Source: Hymenobacter telluris
Lineage (GTDB): Bacteria > Bacteroidota > Bacteroidia > Cytophagales > Hymenobacteraceae
Length of the DNA: 50,396 nucleotides
NCBI RefSeq assembly: GCF_017313265.1
Contig: NZ_JAFLQZ010000027.1
Span: 1 to 50,396, forward strand
Direction of reading: 5' to 3'
The notes under the pieces were generated by a model. The model was not told where the DNA came from and did not search any database. It saw only the letters and a list, made by a program, of their open reading frames with translations. Each line of letters begins with the position of its first letter. Positions within the stretch are counted from its first letter, which is position 1. The position numbers and the translations under genes were made by a program. This document shows, piece after piece, positions 32,873 to 41,915 of this stretch.

Positions 32873-34041
32873 TGCTCCACGGCGGCATACCAGAGACGTT
32901 CGTACTCGGGGCGGCGCACCAGTTCATAGTGTTCGGGGGCAAAGGTACTGGGTTTAAGCCGGAACGTGTAGGAACTGGACGCGCCATTATCGGTAGCATG
33001 GTACACCCACCGCTCATCGGAAGCAGTGCGGTACACGGCGTCGGGCGGCCCCACGGCAATGTAGAGCATACCCCGGTCGGTCATCCAGCCAGCCTTGTGG
33101 GCTACAAACAGCTCGTTGGCTGACCGAGTGCGGCCGTAGTACGTGCGAATAGCTTGCCGGGCAATAACCTGCTGGCTGGCGGCGGCATTCAACCAAAACT
33201 GATCCACGGCCCGCTTAGGATTAGGCGCATCATACAGCTTTTTGCGCTCGGCTGAGGTGGTCAGGTACACCAATGGCTGAATCAGTTCGTCGGCAGTGGT
33301 GAGTTCCGGGTAGTCGGTGTCCGTTACGAGTAGCCCTAGCAACGACTTCTCGCCCACTAGCCGAAGTGTGTAAAGGCCAGCCTCGGGCAATTGCACCGGT
33401 AAGCCCGCGCGGAAAAACAGCGAATCGGTGACTGAGAGAGTGGGAGAGGCCGTGGACTGGCGGGCGGGGTCGGCGTGGGGAGGTAGCGCCGGTACAAACG
33501 AGGCACCATAACGGCGCACCTGCACCGGCTGCTCCGGCCCATAGCGGTCCACGAAAAAAGCCTCGCCGGCTCGTACTGAGCGGCGCAGCAGCGGAGTGCC
33601 CAAAGTATCGGTCAGCAGGTAAGGGCGAGCCAGGCGTGCGGCGGTAATAGGCAGCCAGGCCGCGTCGCCGTTGGCCGATTCGGCGGGCGGGGCGCAGGCC
33701 AGGCTAAGCACCGTGCCGCTGGTCAGCTGCGCAACAGGCAGGCAGAACTCCACCCGTGCACCCCGCTCATCGGGCCGGACGCGCCGGGCGAGGTGCCGCA
33801 CCGTGTCGGTCCAAATCAGTCGGCGGGAGTCATAAGAAGGCCACGCGGTAACGCGTAGCGGGTTGCCTTGCCGGAACACGTTGCCGTCAGGGAAGCGCAG
33901 ATAAATACGCAGGCTGTCACCCTCCCGGCGGGTATCCACCTGAATGCGTCGGTCGGCGCGGTACTGGTCGGAAAAGTCGCGCTTTTGGGCCAGGGCAGCT
34001 TGGGAGGCAAATGCTACCAGCAACAGCAAAAAGTATTTCAT
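32836..34041 (-). CDS. GWxTD-domain secreted protein
   Basis: 401 residues with a signal peptide (MKYFLLLLVAFASQAALAQ). The body is beta-rich. The GWxTD motif appears as GWMTDRGMLYIAVGPPDAVYR near 325-345, and the protein ends with a conserved helical region. GWxTD proteins are found mainly in Bacteroidota and related phyla. Their function is unknown. The 37-nt overlap with rlmB and shared direction suggest coupled expression. Two inverted hairpin units lie just upstream of the start. Confidence 0.88.
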   Translation of the reverse strand: MKYFLLLLVAFASQAALAQKRDFSDQYRADRRIQVDTRREGDSLRIYLRFPDGNVFRQGNPLRVTAWPSYDSRRLIWTDTVRHLARRVRPDERGARVEFCLPVAQLTSGTVLSLACAPPAESANGDAAWLPITAARLARPYLLTDTLGTPLLRRSVRAGEAFFVDRYGPEQPVQVRRYGASFVPALPPHADPARQSTASPTLSVTDSLFFRAGLPVQLPEAGLYTLRLVGEKSLLGLLVTDTDYPELTTADELIQPLVYLTTSAERKKLYDAPNPKRAVDQFWLNAAASQQVIARQAIRTYYGRTRSANELFVAHKAGWMTDRGMLYIAVGPPDAVYRTASDERWVYHATDNGASSSYTFRLKPSTFAPEHYELVRRPEYERLWYAAVEQWRKATTTAQGR

Positions 34042-34064
34042 AGACGAGTAGCGTACACCCTTAT

Positions 34065-34145
34065 AACGCGAAGTTCCGTTTCGCGACCATCAGAACGAAT
34101 AGCTCGGCGCTTTCGTCCATGGGCCGCGAAACGGAACTTTGCATT
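34065..34145. repeat. Pair of inverted hairpin units (REP-like)
   Basis: Unit 1 (34065-34085) reads AACGCGAAGTTCCGTTTCGC plus G. The reverse complement of unit 2 (34125-34145) matches it at 19 of 21 positions. Each unit is itself palindromic (CGCGAA...TTCGCG). A related unit occurs at 41794-41817. Confidence 0.7.
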
Positions 34146-34166
34146 ACGCTCCGGTACTATTTCCGA

Positions 34167-37166
34167 CTATTGGCGCGGATAGTATTGGTTCAGCAGTTCC
34201 AGCGCTTTTGTGGCCCGGGCCTTGTCGCCAATCTGCTCGGCGGCGCGGTACACGCTCTGCATGCTCAGCAGATACGTCTGGTTTTCCATATCGAACAGCG
34301 CCGGATTGTGCGTCTGGTAGTACGGCAATGCCACTTGGGCCCGGCTAATCATCTTGTCCATGATGTCGTTGGCGCGGGCCCGCTCACCTACTTCCACCAA
34401 GGCCGGCACAAATTGCGGCGCGTAGTAGTCGTACGGAATAGTATTGTCGGGCATGGCCGTGAAGCACTTGTCTAGCACTTCCTTGGCTTTCGCCTTGTTG
34501 CCTTCCGCCAAATAAGTATTAACTAGGCGCGAGAACTTGTCGCGGTAATTAGCCGGGAAGCGCAGGTTGTTTTCGTCGTAGAATACACCTGGCTTATCGA
34601 GGTTGCGGTACGAGAACTTCTTCATCAGGCTCTCATACATCAGGTCGGTGGCCACGTAGCCTTCGTCGCCGCGCGGTTCGTAGTTCGGGTCCTTCAGGGG
34701 CAGAATGCGGTAGGCCATGCCTTCCAGCTGGAAATAAGGCTGGAGGTTCATGAAGTCGCCGCCGGCTACGGTGCTGGAGAAGTAGATGGGCCGCTTCCAG
34801 TTGTTGGTAGCCAGCATATCCAGAATCACCAGGTTTTTTTTCTCGATGGCGCCTTTGCCCATGTTCCACTCCATGCGGGTCACGAGCTGCTTGCGCCGGT
34901 CCTTGGGCACAATACCCAGCTTTTCCACAGCCGTAGTATCCACGTCGAGGAAGAAGTTCGGGCTCGGGAACGACATCATAGCCGGCCCCGATTCGTCGTA
35001 CGACACCTTCAGCAGGTCGCTGTTCTGCGTTACCAACTGAATAAATTCCTTCAGGTTGATTTGCTTCACCGACGGGTTTTCGGCGAACGGCAGGTAATCA
35101 TTAGTGCCTTGCTTGTACCGGTCGTTGGGCATGGAGATGGGCAGCGGCTGCGACTCATACGCGCGGCGCTTCATCTGCTGAATGTACCAGTCGGTATTCA
35201 GGTAGCTCAATACGGCCACGCGTACGTCGGTGCGCACGCCTTCCACTTCCTGGGCGTACCAGAGCGGGAAGGTGTCGTTGTCGCCGTTGGTGAACAGGAT
35301 GGCGTTGGGCTGCAACGAGTTCAGCAGGTTCTTGGCCGAATCCACGGAATTGTAACGGTCCGACCGGTCGTGGTCGTCCCAGCCTTGCGCAATCAGCAGT
35401 ACCGGTGCCAACAAGCCCAGCGCGGTAGCCGCAATGGCCCGGCCCGAATCAGCTTTCAGCACCGAGCGAAGCAGCTCGGCCAGGCCCAACACGCTCAAGC
35501 CAATCCAGATGGCATAAGCATAAGTCGCGCCGGTGAAGGTGTAGTCCCGCTCACGCGGCTCGATGGGCGGCTGGTTGAGGTAGACCACAATGGCGAGGCC
35601 CGTAAACACGAACAACAAGCCCACAATGAAGGCGTTGCGCGAGTCGCGGCGCGACTGGTAAAACAAGCCAATCAAGCCCAGAATCAGCGGAATAGCGTAG
35701 AAATTATTGCGGGCTTTGCTGTCGGCCATGCGCTCCGGCACGCCGGCGTTGCTGGCATTCCAGGGCCACAGCCCACCCGACTGCTGGATGTCACTTTCGC
35801 GGCCCACGTAGTTCCAGAGGAAGTAGCGCCAGAACTGGTGGCCCATCTGGTAGCGGAACAAAAACGACAGGTTCTGGCCCATCGTCGGCTTCACGCCTTC
35901 CCGGATATCCACCCATTTCTGGTAGTTGTAGAGGTGCTCGGGCTGCGGGCTGTAGATGCGCGGCAGCAGCATTTTGTCGGCATCGTCGTACACTACCACC
36001 TGGCGCTTTTCAGCTACCACGTACTTGTCGCCTTCACGCACGTAGCGCGGGGCCCCTTCTTCATAGCGAATCGGGCGGGCGTTGAACTGCGGGCCGTACA
36101 GCAGGGGCCGGTCGCCGTACTGCTCACGCTTGAGGTAGCTCACAAAGCTGAGCACGTCCTCGGGGTTGTTTTCGTTGATGGTGGGGTGGTAGCTGCTCCG
36201 GATGGGGATGATGAGGTAGCTGGAATAGCCAATCAGAATAAACACCAGGCTCAGCATGGCCGTGTTCAGCAGGCGGTTGCGCTTATGGATGGAATAGCGG
36301 AAACCAACTACCAGCAGCGCCACAAACAGCACCAGGAAAATAATGATGCCCGAGTTGAAGGGCAGCCCTACGCTGTTCACGAAAAACACCTCGAAGCCAC
36401 CCGCCAATGAAGGCAAGCCCGGAATGATACCCACCAGAATCAGGCCCACTACTACCAAACTGATAACCAGCGTAACGATGCCACCCCAGGTAGTAGGGTT
36501 CTGGGTACGACGGTAGTAGTAAATGAAAGCCAGCGCCGGCAACGCCAGCAGGTTCAGCAAGTGGACCCCAATACTGAGGCCTACGACGTAAGCAATGAGC
36601 ACCAACCACTTGTCGGAATCAGCTTCGTGGGCGCGGTTTTCCCACTTCAGCATAATCCAGACCACCGCCGCCGTAAACAGCGACGACATGGCGTATACCT
36701 CGCCTTCCTCGGCATTAAACCAGAACGAATCAGAGAAGGCAAACGACAAGGCGCCTACCACGCCAGCACCCAGAATCAGCAGGCTCTGCCCGAAGGTGGG
36801 TTCTGGTGCGTTTGGCACGGAGTGGCCCAGCGCGCCGGGCTGATGCAGGACCAGCTTCTTGGCCAGCATGGTAATCGTCCAGAACAAAAACAGCACCGTG
36901 AACGAGCTGCTCAGCGCCGACAGCGCATTCACCAGCACCGATACCTTGGTGACGTCGCCGAAGGAAAACAGCGAAAACAGCCGGCCCAGCAGCAGAAACA
37001 GCGGGGCGCCTGGAGGGTGAGGCACCAGCAGCTTGTACGAACAGGCGATAAACTCGCCGCAGTCCCAGAACGAAGCCGTAGGCTCCAGAGTGATGAGGTA
37101 AACGACGGTGGCAATGGCAAACACCAGCCAGCCGACCAGGTTATTCAGGCTTTTGTATGAGCGCAT
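34167..37166 (-). CDS. DUF2723 polytopic membrane protein, GT117-like
   Basis: 999 residues. The conserved opening LEPTASFWDCGEFIACSYKLLVPHPPGAPLFLLLGR defines DUF2723, with the Asp/Glu and His-Pro-Pro-Gly loop after the first membrane segment as in GT-C glycosyltransferases. About ten or more membrane segments follow up to about residue 590. The C-terminal 400 residues are extracytoplasmic and end in TPR-like helices. Family GT117 includes protein O-glycosylation enzymes of Bacteroidota, so a role in glycosylating secreted proteins is plausible. The ATG at 37164-37166 has a -7 element about 80 nt upstream. Confidence 0.9.
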   Translation of the reverse strand: MRSYKSLNNLVGWLVFAIATVVYLITLEPTASFWDCGEFIACSYKLLVPHPPGAPLFLLLGRLFSLFSFGDVTKVSVLVNALSALSSSFTVLFLFWTITMLAKKLVLHQPGALGHSVPNAPEPTFGQSLLILGAGVVGALSFAFSDSFWFNAEEGEVYAMSSLFTAAVVWIMLKWENRAHEADSDKWLVLIAYVVGLSIGVHLLNLLALPALAFIYYYRRTQNPTTWGGIVTLVISLVVVGLILVGIIPGLPSLAGGFEVFFVNSVGLPFNSGIIIFLVLFVALLVVGFRYSIHKRNRLLNTAMLSLVFILIGYSSYLIIPIRSSYHPTINENNPEDVLSFVSYLKREQYGDRPLLYGPQFNARPIRYEEGAPRYVREGDKYVVAEKRQVVVYDDADKMLLPRIYSPQPEHLYNYQKWVDIREGVKPTMGQNLSFLFRYQMGHQFWRYFLWNYVGRESDIQQSGGLWPWNASNAGVPERMADSKARNNFYAIPLILGLIGLFYQSRRDSRNAFIVGLLFVFTGLAIVVYLNQPPIEPRERDYTFTGATYAYAIWIGLSVLGLAELLRSVLKADSGRAIAATALGLLAPVLLIAQGWDDHDRSDRYNSVDSAKNLLNSLQPNAILFTNGDNDTFPLWYAQEVEGVRTDVRVAVLSYLNTDWYIQQMKRRAYESQPLPISMPNDRYKQGTNDYLPFAENPSVKQINLKEFIQLVTQNSDLLKVSYDESGPAMMSFPSPNFFLDVDTTAVEKLGIVPKDRRKQLVTRMEWNMGKGAIEKKNLVILDMLATNNWKRPIYFSSTVAGGDFMNLQPYFQLEGMAYRILPLKDPNYEPRGDEGYVATDLMYESLMKKFSYRNLDKPGVFYDENNLRFPANYRDKFSRLVNTYLAEGNKAKAKEVLDKCFTAMPDNTIPYDYYAPQFVPALVEVGERARANDIMDKMISRAQVALPYYQTHNPALFDMENQTYLLSMQSVYRAAEQIGDKARATKALELLNQYYPRQ

Positions 37167-37245
37167 ACGGTAAAATAGTAGAGGGGCAGGCCCCGGCCGT
37201 CGTCGCCTGACGCGGACTTGTGGTCAAGGAAGAGGAGTTACAGTT

Positions 37246-37253
37246 CAAAAGTA
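37246..37253 (-). promoter_or_regulatory. -7 element of the DUF2723 gene (TACTTTTG)
   Basis: An exact TAnnTTTG match on the minus strand, 80 nt before the ATG at 37166. Confidence 0.5.
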
Positions 37254-37322
37254 GAGAATAAATCCGGCCGCATGGTAGCTTATGCAACGCCTGGGTGAAC
37301 CAGTGCCAGCTAGTGGATATAA

Positions 37323-37351
37323 AAAAAGCGGCCAAGTAGCGGCCGCTTTTT
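37323..37351. terminator. Intrinsic terminator downstream of the cupredoxin gene
   Basis: A stem AAAAAGCGGCC / GGCCGCTTTTT with a 7-nt loop lies 27 nt past the stop of the gene at 37378. T runs are present on both strands. Confidence 0.85.
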
Positions 37352-37377
37352 CAAAAGACAAAATAAAAAGAAGTCGA

Positions 37378-37998
37378 TTAGTTCTGTAGTACGAATCTTT
37401 TCGTAGAAACTACCTTGTCGTTCATCACCAAGCTATAGAAATACATGCCTGCTGGCAAATCCGACAAGTTGAGCGGTATGCCGGCACTGGCCGCCTCCGG
37501 TTGGAGCATGAAGCTGCGAATCTCCCGTCCCAGAATGTTAGTGAGGCGCAGTTTGTAAGCTGAATTCACTTTTTGATTTACCGTCACTACCACCAAGCCT
37601 TTGCTGGGGTTCGGGTATACGTTCAGCATGGTGCTGGCCGCTTTGGCATCGAGGGTAGCCAATGGAGCGTTGGGGTCAACCACGATGCTGCCATTCATAC
37701 CTGCGTGGGCCGAGCAGTGGTAGGCGAAAGTGCCGGCCGTGGAAAGCGGAGTAGTGGTAAACGAGGTATTGGAAGTGCTAATGACAAACGTCTGCCACAA
37801 CGCCGGATTGGAGTCCGACACGGTAGGGTGGGAGCTAGTGCCTACGTTCAGGAAGCGCACTTGGTCACCGGGGCGGATAGTAACAGTAGCCGGACGGTAA
37901 AAATTGTCGCCTACTTCCACTACCACTGTAGCAGCATACGAGGAAAGCGAGCCTAATATCAGGCCCAGAATTCCAACCAAACGAGTAGAAATTTTCAT
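37378..37998 (-). CDS. Secreted cupredoxin-like protein with T9SS sorting domain
   Basis: 206 residues from the ATG at 37996-37998. Signal peptide (MKISTRLVGILGLILGSLSSYA), then a plastocyanin-like domain (about 23-110). The copper-site residues are visible: His in SSHPTVSDS, and Cys and His in YHCSAHAGMNG. The C-terminal domain (about 125-206) starts LNVYPNPSKGLVVV and ends GMYFYSLVMNDKVVSTKRFVLQ, the type A T9SS sorting signal. It is therefore exported to the surface or released. It may carry electrons or bind copper. A TTG further upstream would spoil the signal peptide. Confidence 0.92.
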   Translation of the reverse strand: MKISTRLVGILGLILGSLSSYAATVVVEVGDNFYRPATVTIRPGDQVRFLNVGTSSHPTVSDSNPALWQTFVISTSNTSFTTTPLSTAGTFAYHCSAHAGMNGSIVVDPNAPLATLDAKAASTMLNVYPNPSKGLVVVTVNQKVNSAYKLRLTNILGREIRSFMLQPEAASAGIPLNLSDLPAGMYFYSLVMNDKVVSTKRFVLQN

Positions 37999-38309
37999 GA
38001 GTGAGCAGCTTCGGTAAAGAGGTTCCAAAGCAAGGAACTTCTAAATATAGGGTTTTTTAGTTATTTTGACATAGCAACTGTTTGAAATAACAGCCGCTAC
38101 ATTCCAAGTTTAGCTAGACAAGCACCGTGCCTAATTACAAGCCGTAACCTGAACCATAGATGAAGCAAGGGCCAAAAAGGTTGCGTTGAGCTTAAAGTGC
38201 TCGGCTATTTCTCTGTAACTCGTAAAACGATGCTCAAAGGTTGCCTGCTCCTGCCAGCGAGAAAAAGGAAATAGGTAAAAAGCTCCTGTTTACCGACTAA
38301 TCGGCTACT
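37999..38309. other. Gene-free stretch with a possible decayed coding fragment
   Basis: On the minus strand 38145-38275 contains an open stretch reading ...TFEHRFTSYREIAEHFKLN that looks protein-like. It is bounded by stops, has no start and is under 55 codons. It may be a gene remnant. No promoter, RNA gene or repeat was recognised in the rest. Confidence 0.3.
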
Positions 38310-39074
38310 TCAGATGATGTAGCGGATTTCTTTAAGGTCGAAATAACGCACCTGTCCGCTTGTCAGTACGGCCAAGCGGCCTGCCTCATCTACATCTATA
38401 ATCTCGCCGGTTATCTGCCGTCCATCTACCTCATAGGCATGCGGTTGCCGATACCGGTAAAGCACCTGCCGGTAGTCGTGGCGGATGGCGGCAAGGCGGC
38501 CAGCGCGAAGTTGCAAATAGCGCCGTTCCAGGTGTTCGAGTAAGCGGCTCGCCAGTAGCTCCAGCGAGTAAGCGCGGCCGGTAAGCGACGCCAACGAAGC
38601 CGCGGTAGCTGTGCCAAACTCCTGCTGATTGATATTTATCCCAATTCCAACCACGCTATGCTGAATCATTGTGCCACTGAGCGTGTTTTCAATCAGGATA
38701 CCCCCTAGCTTTCGGTTTCCAAAGAAAATGTCGTTTGGCCACTTCACCCGAAGCGCGGGGTCGGGGCCAAGCAGCGTCACCAGCCAGTCGTGCACGGCCA
38801 GCGCTACCGCTTGGCTCAGCAGAAACTGGTCGGGAGCGGGCAGAAACGACGGCCGCCACACCACCGACAGCGTCAGGTTTTCGCCGGGCGCAGCTTCCCA
38901 CCGATTACCGCGCTGGCCTCGGCCGGCGGTCTGTTTGTCGGTTATTACCACGCAGCCGTCGGTGGCGCGGTTTCTGTGAATAAGATCTTGTGCTTCGCTG
39001 TTGGTAGAAGCACATTCGGGCAGCGAAACCACTTGGCGGCCCGTGAATAACGTTTGGGGGGAAAGTGCCTCCAC
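38310..39074 (-). CDS. birA: Biotin--[acetyl-CoA-carboxylase] ligase
   Basis: 254 residues from the GTG at 39072-39074. A TTG at 39110 would extend it to 266 but would leave only 6 nt to the divergent rsfS start. Catalytic features are ECASTNSEAQDL, the biotinyl-AMP loop GRGQRGNRW (about 70-80), KWPNDIFF and GIGININQ. It attaches biotin to the carboxyl-carrier protein of acetyl-CoA carboxylase. There is no N-terminal DNA-binding domain, so it is a class I ligase and not a repressor. The C-terminal domain (about 205-254) is the small SH3-like fold. The A-rich sequence before the GTG supports that start. Confidence 0.88.
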   Translation of the reverse strand: MEALSPQTLFTGRQVVSLPECASTNSEAQDLIHRNRATDGCVVITDKQTAGRGQRGNRWEAAPGENLTLSVVWRPSFLPAPDQFLLSQAVALAVHDWLVTLLGPDPALRVKWPNDIFFGNRKLGGILIENTLSGTMIQHSVVGIGININQQEFGTATAASLASLTGRAYSLELLASRLLEHLERRYLQLRAGRLAAIRHDYRQVLYRYRQPHAYEVDGRQITGEIIDVDEAGRLAVLTSGQVRYFDLKEIRYII

Positions 39075-39116
39075 GTGTTTTTCGTACTTTGTGATGATCA
39101 AACCTAACAATACCCT

Positions 39117-39506
39117 ATGAAAAGTACCCCGGTTCGGCAGGATTCGGACAAGTTGGCAGATGTAGTAGTACGCGGCATGCAGGAAAAGAAAGGCCTGGAT
39201 ATCGTGGTGATGAACCTCAAGGAGCTCAAAAATGCCGTGTCAGATTATTTTATCGTCTGCTCGGCTTCGTCAGATACCCAACTCGACGCCATTGCGCGTT
39301 CGGTGGAGGAAGAAGTGGAAAAGCTAACCGGCCAGAACCCTTGGCAAACGGAAGGCCGCATGAACCGCGAATGGGTGCTGCTCGACTACGTAGATGTAGT
39401 AGTGCACATTTTCCTGCGCGACCGTCGGCAGTTCTACGCGTTGGAAGAGTTGTGGGGCGATGCTGAAATCACCTACATCGAAGAGGAAACTGTTCCGGCC
39501 CGATAG
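39117..39506 (+). CDS. rsfS: Ribosomal silencing factor RsfS
   Basis: 129 residues, typical of the RsfS/Iojap family. It binds L14 and blocks joining of the subunits when nutrients are short. Diagnostic motifs are MNLKELKNAVSDYFIVCSASSDTQLDAIA and LLDYVDVVVHIFLRDRRQFYALEELW. It is divergent from birA and upstream of ftsH, with two hairpins between. The RsfS-FtsH neighbourhood is, from general knowledge, common in Bacteroidota. Confidence 0.95.
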   Translation: MKSTPVRQDSDKLADVVVRGMQEKKGLDIVVMNLKELKNAVSDYFIVCSASSDTQLDAIARSVEEEVEKLTGQNPWQTEGRMNREWVLLDYVDVVVHIFLRDRRQFYALEELWGDAEITYIEEETVPAR

Positions 39507-39520
39507 TACCATAAAGTAAA

Positions 39521-39585
39521 GTGCGTCCGTTTTCGTCTAGTAGCGGGAACAAACGCACTGGCGGGGTGTTCCGCCTTTGTTTTTT
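39521..39585 (+). terminator. Two consecutive hairpins between rsfS and ftsH, second followed by a T tract
   Basis: Hairpin 1 pairs GTGCGT (39521-39526) with ACGCAC (39553-39558), and inside it GTTTTCG pairs with CGGGAAC with wobbles. Hairpin 2 (GGCGG 39560-39564 / CCGCC 39571-39575) runs into TTTGTTTTTT. The T tract ends only 19 nt before the ftsH ATG, so this could be a terminator or an attenuator acting on ftsH. Confidence 0.6.
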
Positions 39586-39604
39586 GCCTTAGCCCAATCT
39601 ATAC

Positions 39605-41725
39605 ATGTCAGATAACACGCCCAAAAAGAAAAAGCCCATGCTGCCCAACCCGACGCCAAAGCCGGGTATGCAACTCTGGCTGCTCGCTGGGCTGGTTCTG
39701 TTTCTGTGCGCTTGGCTGTTCTTTAACCAGAGCGGCAGCAAAGTGGAAATAAACCAGCAAAAATTCGAGCAGATGTACGCCGCCGGTGATGTGCGCGACG
39801 TGCGCTTGCTCACCGACCGCTCGGAGGTGGAAGTGTCGTTGAAAAACGAGGCAGTGCGCTCCGGCAAATATCGGGAGTTACTTTCCCGTCGTGGCCCGCT
39901 TGCTTTCGATGCCAGCCCTCAGTTCGGTTTCCGGGTAGTCGATGGCAAAACCTTCAAGGAGGATTTCGAGAAGCTGCAAGCTAACGTGCCAGTTGACCAG
40001 CGCATCGGCATTACGTTCGATACCCGCAATGGCTACGGCGACTTAGTTACCACCTGGGGCCTCACCATTCTGTTGTTCGTTGGTTTCTGGTTCCTGATGC
40101 GCCGCATGAGTGGTGGCGCGGGTGCCGGTGGTCAGATTTTCAACATTGGTAAGAGTCGTGCAGCTCTGTTTGAAGGCGGCGACAAAGTGAAAATCACCTT
40201 TAAAGACGTAGCTGGTCTGGAAGAGGCGAAGGAGGAAGTCCAGGAAATTGTAGAGTTCCTGAAGAACCCTTCCAAGTTCACCATCCTAGGCGGTAAAATC
40301 CCGAAGGGTGCCTTGCTAGTTGGTCCTCCTGGTACCGGTAAAACGTTGCTGGCCAAAGCAGTAGCTGGCGAAGCCGATGTGCCTTTCTTCTCGCTCTCGG
40401 GGTCCGACTTCGTGGAAATGTTTGTAGGGGTAGGTGCCGCCCGTGTGCGCGACCTGTTCAAGCAAGCCAAATCGAAAGCGCCCTGCATCATCTTCATCGA
40501 TGAAATTGACGCCGTAGGCCGTAGCCGTTCGCGCGGCAACATGCCCGGTGGCAATGATGAGCGTGAAAACACGCTGAACTCATTGCTGGTGGAAATGGAC
40601 GGTTTCGGCACCGATTCGGGCGTAATTATCTTGGCTGCTACCAACCGCCCCGATACGCTCGACTCCGCCTTGCTGCGCCCCGGCCGCTTCGACCGGCAGA
40701 TTAGCATTGATAAGCCAGACATCAACGGCCGCACTGAGATTTTCCAGGTGCACTTAAAGCCTCTTACGCTGGGCCCTGATGTAGAGGCCCGTCGTTTGGC
40801 CGCTCAAACCCCAGGTTTCGCGGGTGCTGAAATTGCCAACGTCTGCAACGAAGCCGCCCTCATTGCCGCGCGCCGCGACAAGAAATTTATCAGCATGCAG
40901 GATTTCACTGATGCTGTTGACCGGGTTATTGGTGGTTTGGAGAAGAAGAACAAGATCATCAGCCCTGATGAGAAGCGCATTGTAGCCTACCACGAAGCTG
41001 GCCACGCCATTGCCGGCTGGTTCCTAGAGCACGCCGATCCGCTGGTGAAGGTGAGCATTGTACCTCGTGGCGTAGCCGCGCTGGGCTACGCTCAATACTT
41101 GCCGCGGGAGCAATTCCTATATAACACCGAGCAACTCACCGACGAAATGTGCATGACCTTGGGTGGACGGGCCGCCGAAGAAATCGTGTTTGGCAAAATT
41201 TCGACGGGTGCTTTGTCGGACTTGGAGCGCATCACCAAGATGGCTTACTCCATCGTGACGATGTACGGCATGAACGCCAAACTCGGCAACGTATCATACT
41301 ACGACTCGAAAGGGCAAAATGAGTACGGTTTCTCGAAGCCTTACTCGGAGTCCACTTCGCAAATGATTGACGAGGAAGTGCGCAACATCATCGAAAACGC
41401 GTATATCCGCACTAAAGACCTGCTGACCGAACGGCGGCACGAGTTGGAAGTGGTGGCCAAGGAACTGCTCGATAAAGAAGTGCTGCTGCAAGACGACTTA
41501 GAGCGGTTGGTAGGTAAGCGCCCACACGGCGTGCAAACCAATTACCAAGCGCACATGGCTGGTACCGACCGGAGCGAAACCCTCAGTGAGCGGAAGCAGG
41601 AGCACCCCGGTGTTCCACTGAGCGACGACCTCCCCGACCTGAACCTCCCTGGCATTGATGCAGACCTGCCGAACAGCAGCAACTCATCGGCTGGCTCAGG
41701 TGGCAGTGTGGTAACACCGATGTAA
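39605..41725 (+). CDS. ftsH: ATP-dependent zinc metalloprotease FtsH
   Basis: 706 residues. Membrane segments at about 22-40 and 142-160 bracket a periplasmic domain. The AAA+ domain has Walker A GPPGTGKT (about 240-247), Walker B FIDEIDAVG, the pore motif FVEMFVGVGAARVRD and the arginine finger region LRPGRFDRQ. The M41 protease site HEAGH is at about 463-467 with the third zinc ligand downstream. It degrades misassembled membrane proteins and regulators such as LpxC. The tail after residue 650 is Ser/Pro/Asp-rich and poorly conserved. No obvious promoter of the exact consensus type lies upstream, so readthrough from rsfS is possible. Confidence 0.96.
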   Translation: MSDNTPKKKKPMLPNPTPKPGMQLWLLAGLVLFLCAWLFFNQSGSKVEINQQKFEQMYAAGDVRDVRLLTDRSEVEVSLKNEAVRSGKYRELLSRRGPLAFDASPQFGFRVVDGKTFKEDFEKLQANVPVDQRIGITFDTRNGYGDLVTTWGLTILLFVGFWFLMRRMSGGAGAGGQIFNIGKSRAALFEGGDKVKITFKDVAGLEEAKEEVQEIVEFLKNPSKFTILGGKIPKGALLVGPPGTGKTLLAKAVAGEADVPFFSLSGSDFVEMFVGVGAARVRDLFKQAKSKAPCIIFIDEIDAVGRSRSRGNMPGGNDERENTLNSLLVEMDGFGTDSGVIILAATNRPDTLDSALLRPGRFDRQISIDKPDINGRTEIFQVHLKPLTLGPDVEARRLAAQTPGFAGAEIANVCNEAALIAARRDKKFISMQDFTDAVDRVIGGLEKKNKIISPDEKRIVAYHEAGHAIAGWFLEHADPLVKVSIVPRGVAALGYAQYLPREQFLYNTEQLTDEMCMTLGGRAAEEIVFGKISTGALSDLERITKMAYSIVTMYGMNAKLGNVSYYDSKGQNEYGFSKPYSESTSQMIDEEVRNIIENAYIRTKDLLTERRHELEVVAKELLDKEVLLQDDLERLVGKRPHGVQTNYQAHMAGTDRSETLSERKQEHPGVPLSDDLPDLNLPGIDADLPNSSNSSAGSGGSVVTPM

Positions 41726-41747
41726 TCAAGACACCTTAGTAATGCGG

Positions 41748-41777
41748 AAAGGCCAGCCTTTAGAGGCTGGCCTTTTT
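41748..41777 (+). terminator. Intrinsic terminator after ftsH
   Basis: A stem AAAGGCCAGCC / GGCTGGCCTTT with a 6-nt loop and T run, 23 nt after the stop. Confidence 0.88.
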
Positions 41778-41793
41778 GTTTGCCGGAAAATAG

Positions 41794-41896
41794 CAACGCA
41801 AAGCTCCGACTTTGCGCTTCGTTGTATGACTGGTACCCTCGTACCAACGATAAACGTGCAGCGTCAGCAACGATGCGCAAGGCCGGCCCTTTGCGC
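41794..41896. repeat. Cluster of small hairpin units
   Basis: CGCAAAG (41797-41803) pairs with CTTTGCG (41810-41816), in the same layout as the units at 34065-34145 but with paired changes in both arms. A second hairpin (GCGCAAGG...TTTGCGC) lies at 41875-41896. The cluster sits between convergent ftsH and the TPR gene. Confidence 0.55.
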
Positions 41897-41915
41897 TGCT
41901 ATCGTTTCAAATACA

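Noticed and set aside
35061..36410. A 449-codon open frame on the plus strand
   Set aside because: It lies wholly antisense to the DUF2723 gene, has a Val/Ala/His/Gln-rich composition typical of reverse-strand shadows in GC-rich DNA, and resembles no family.
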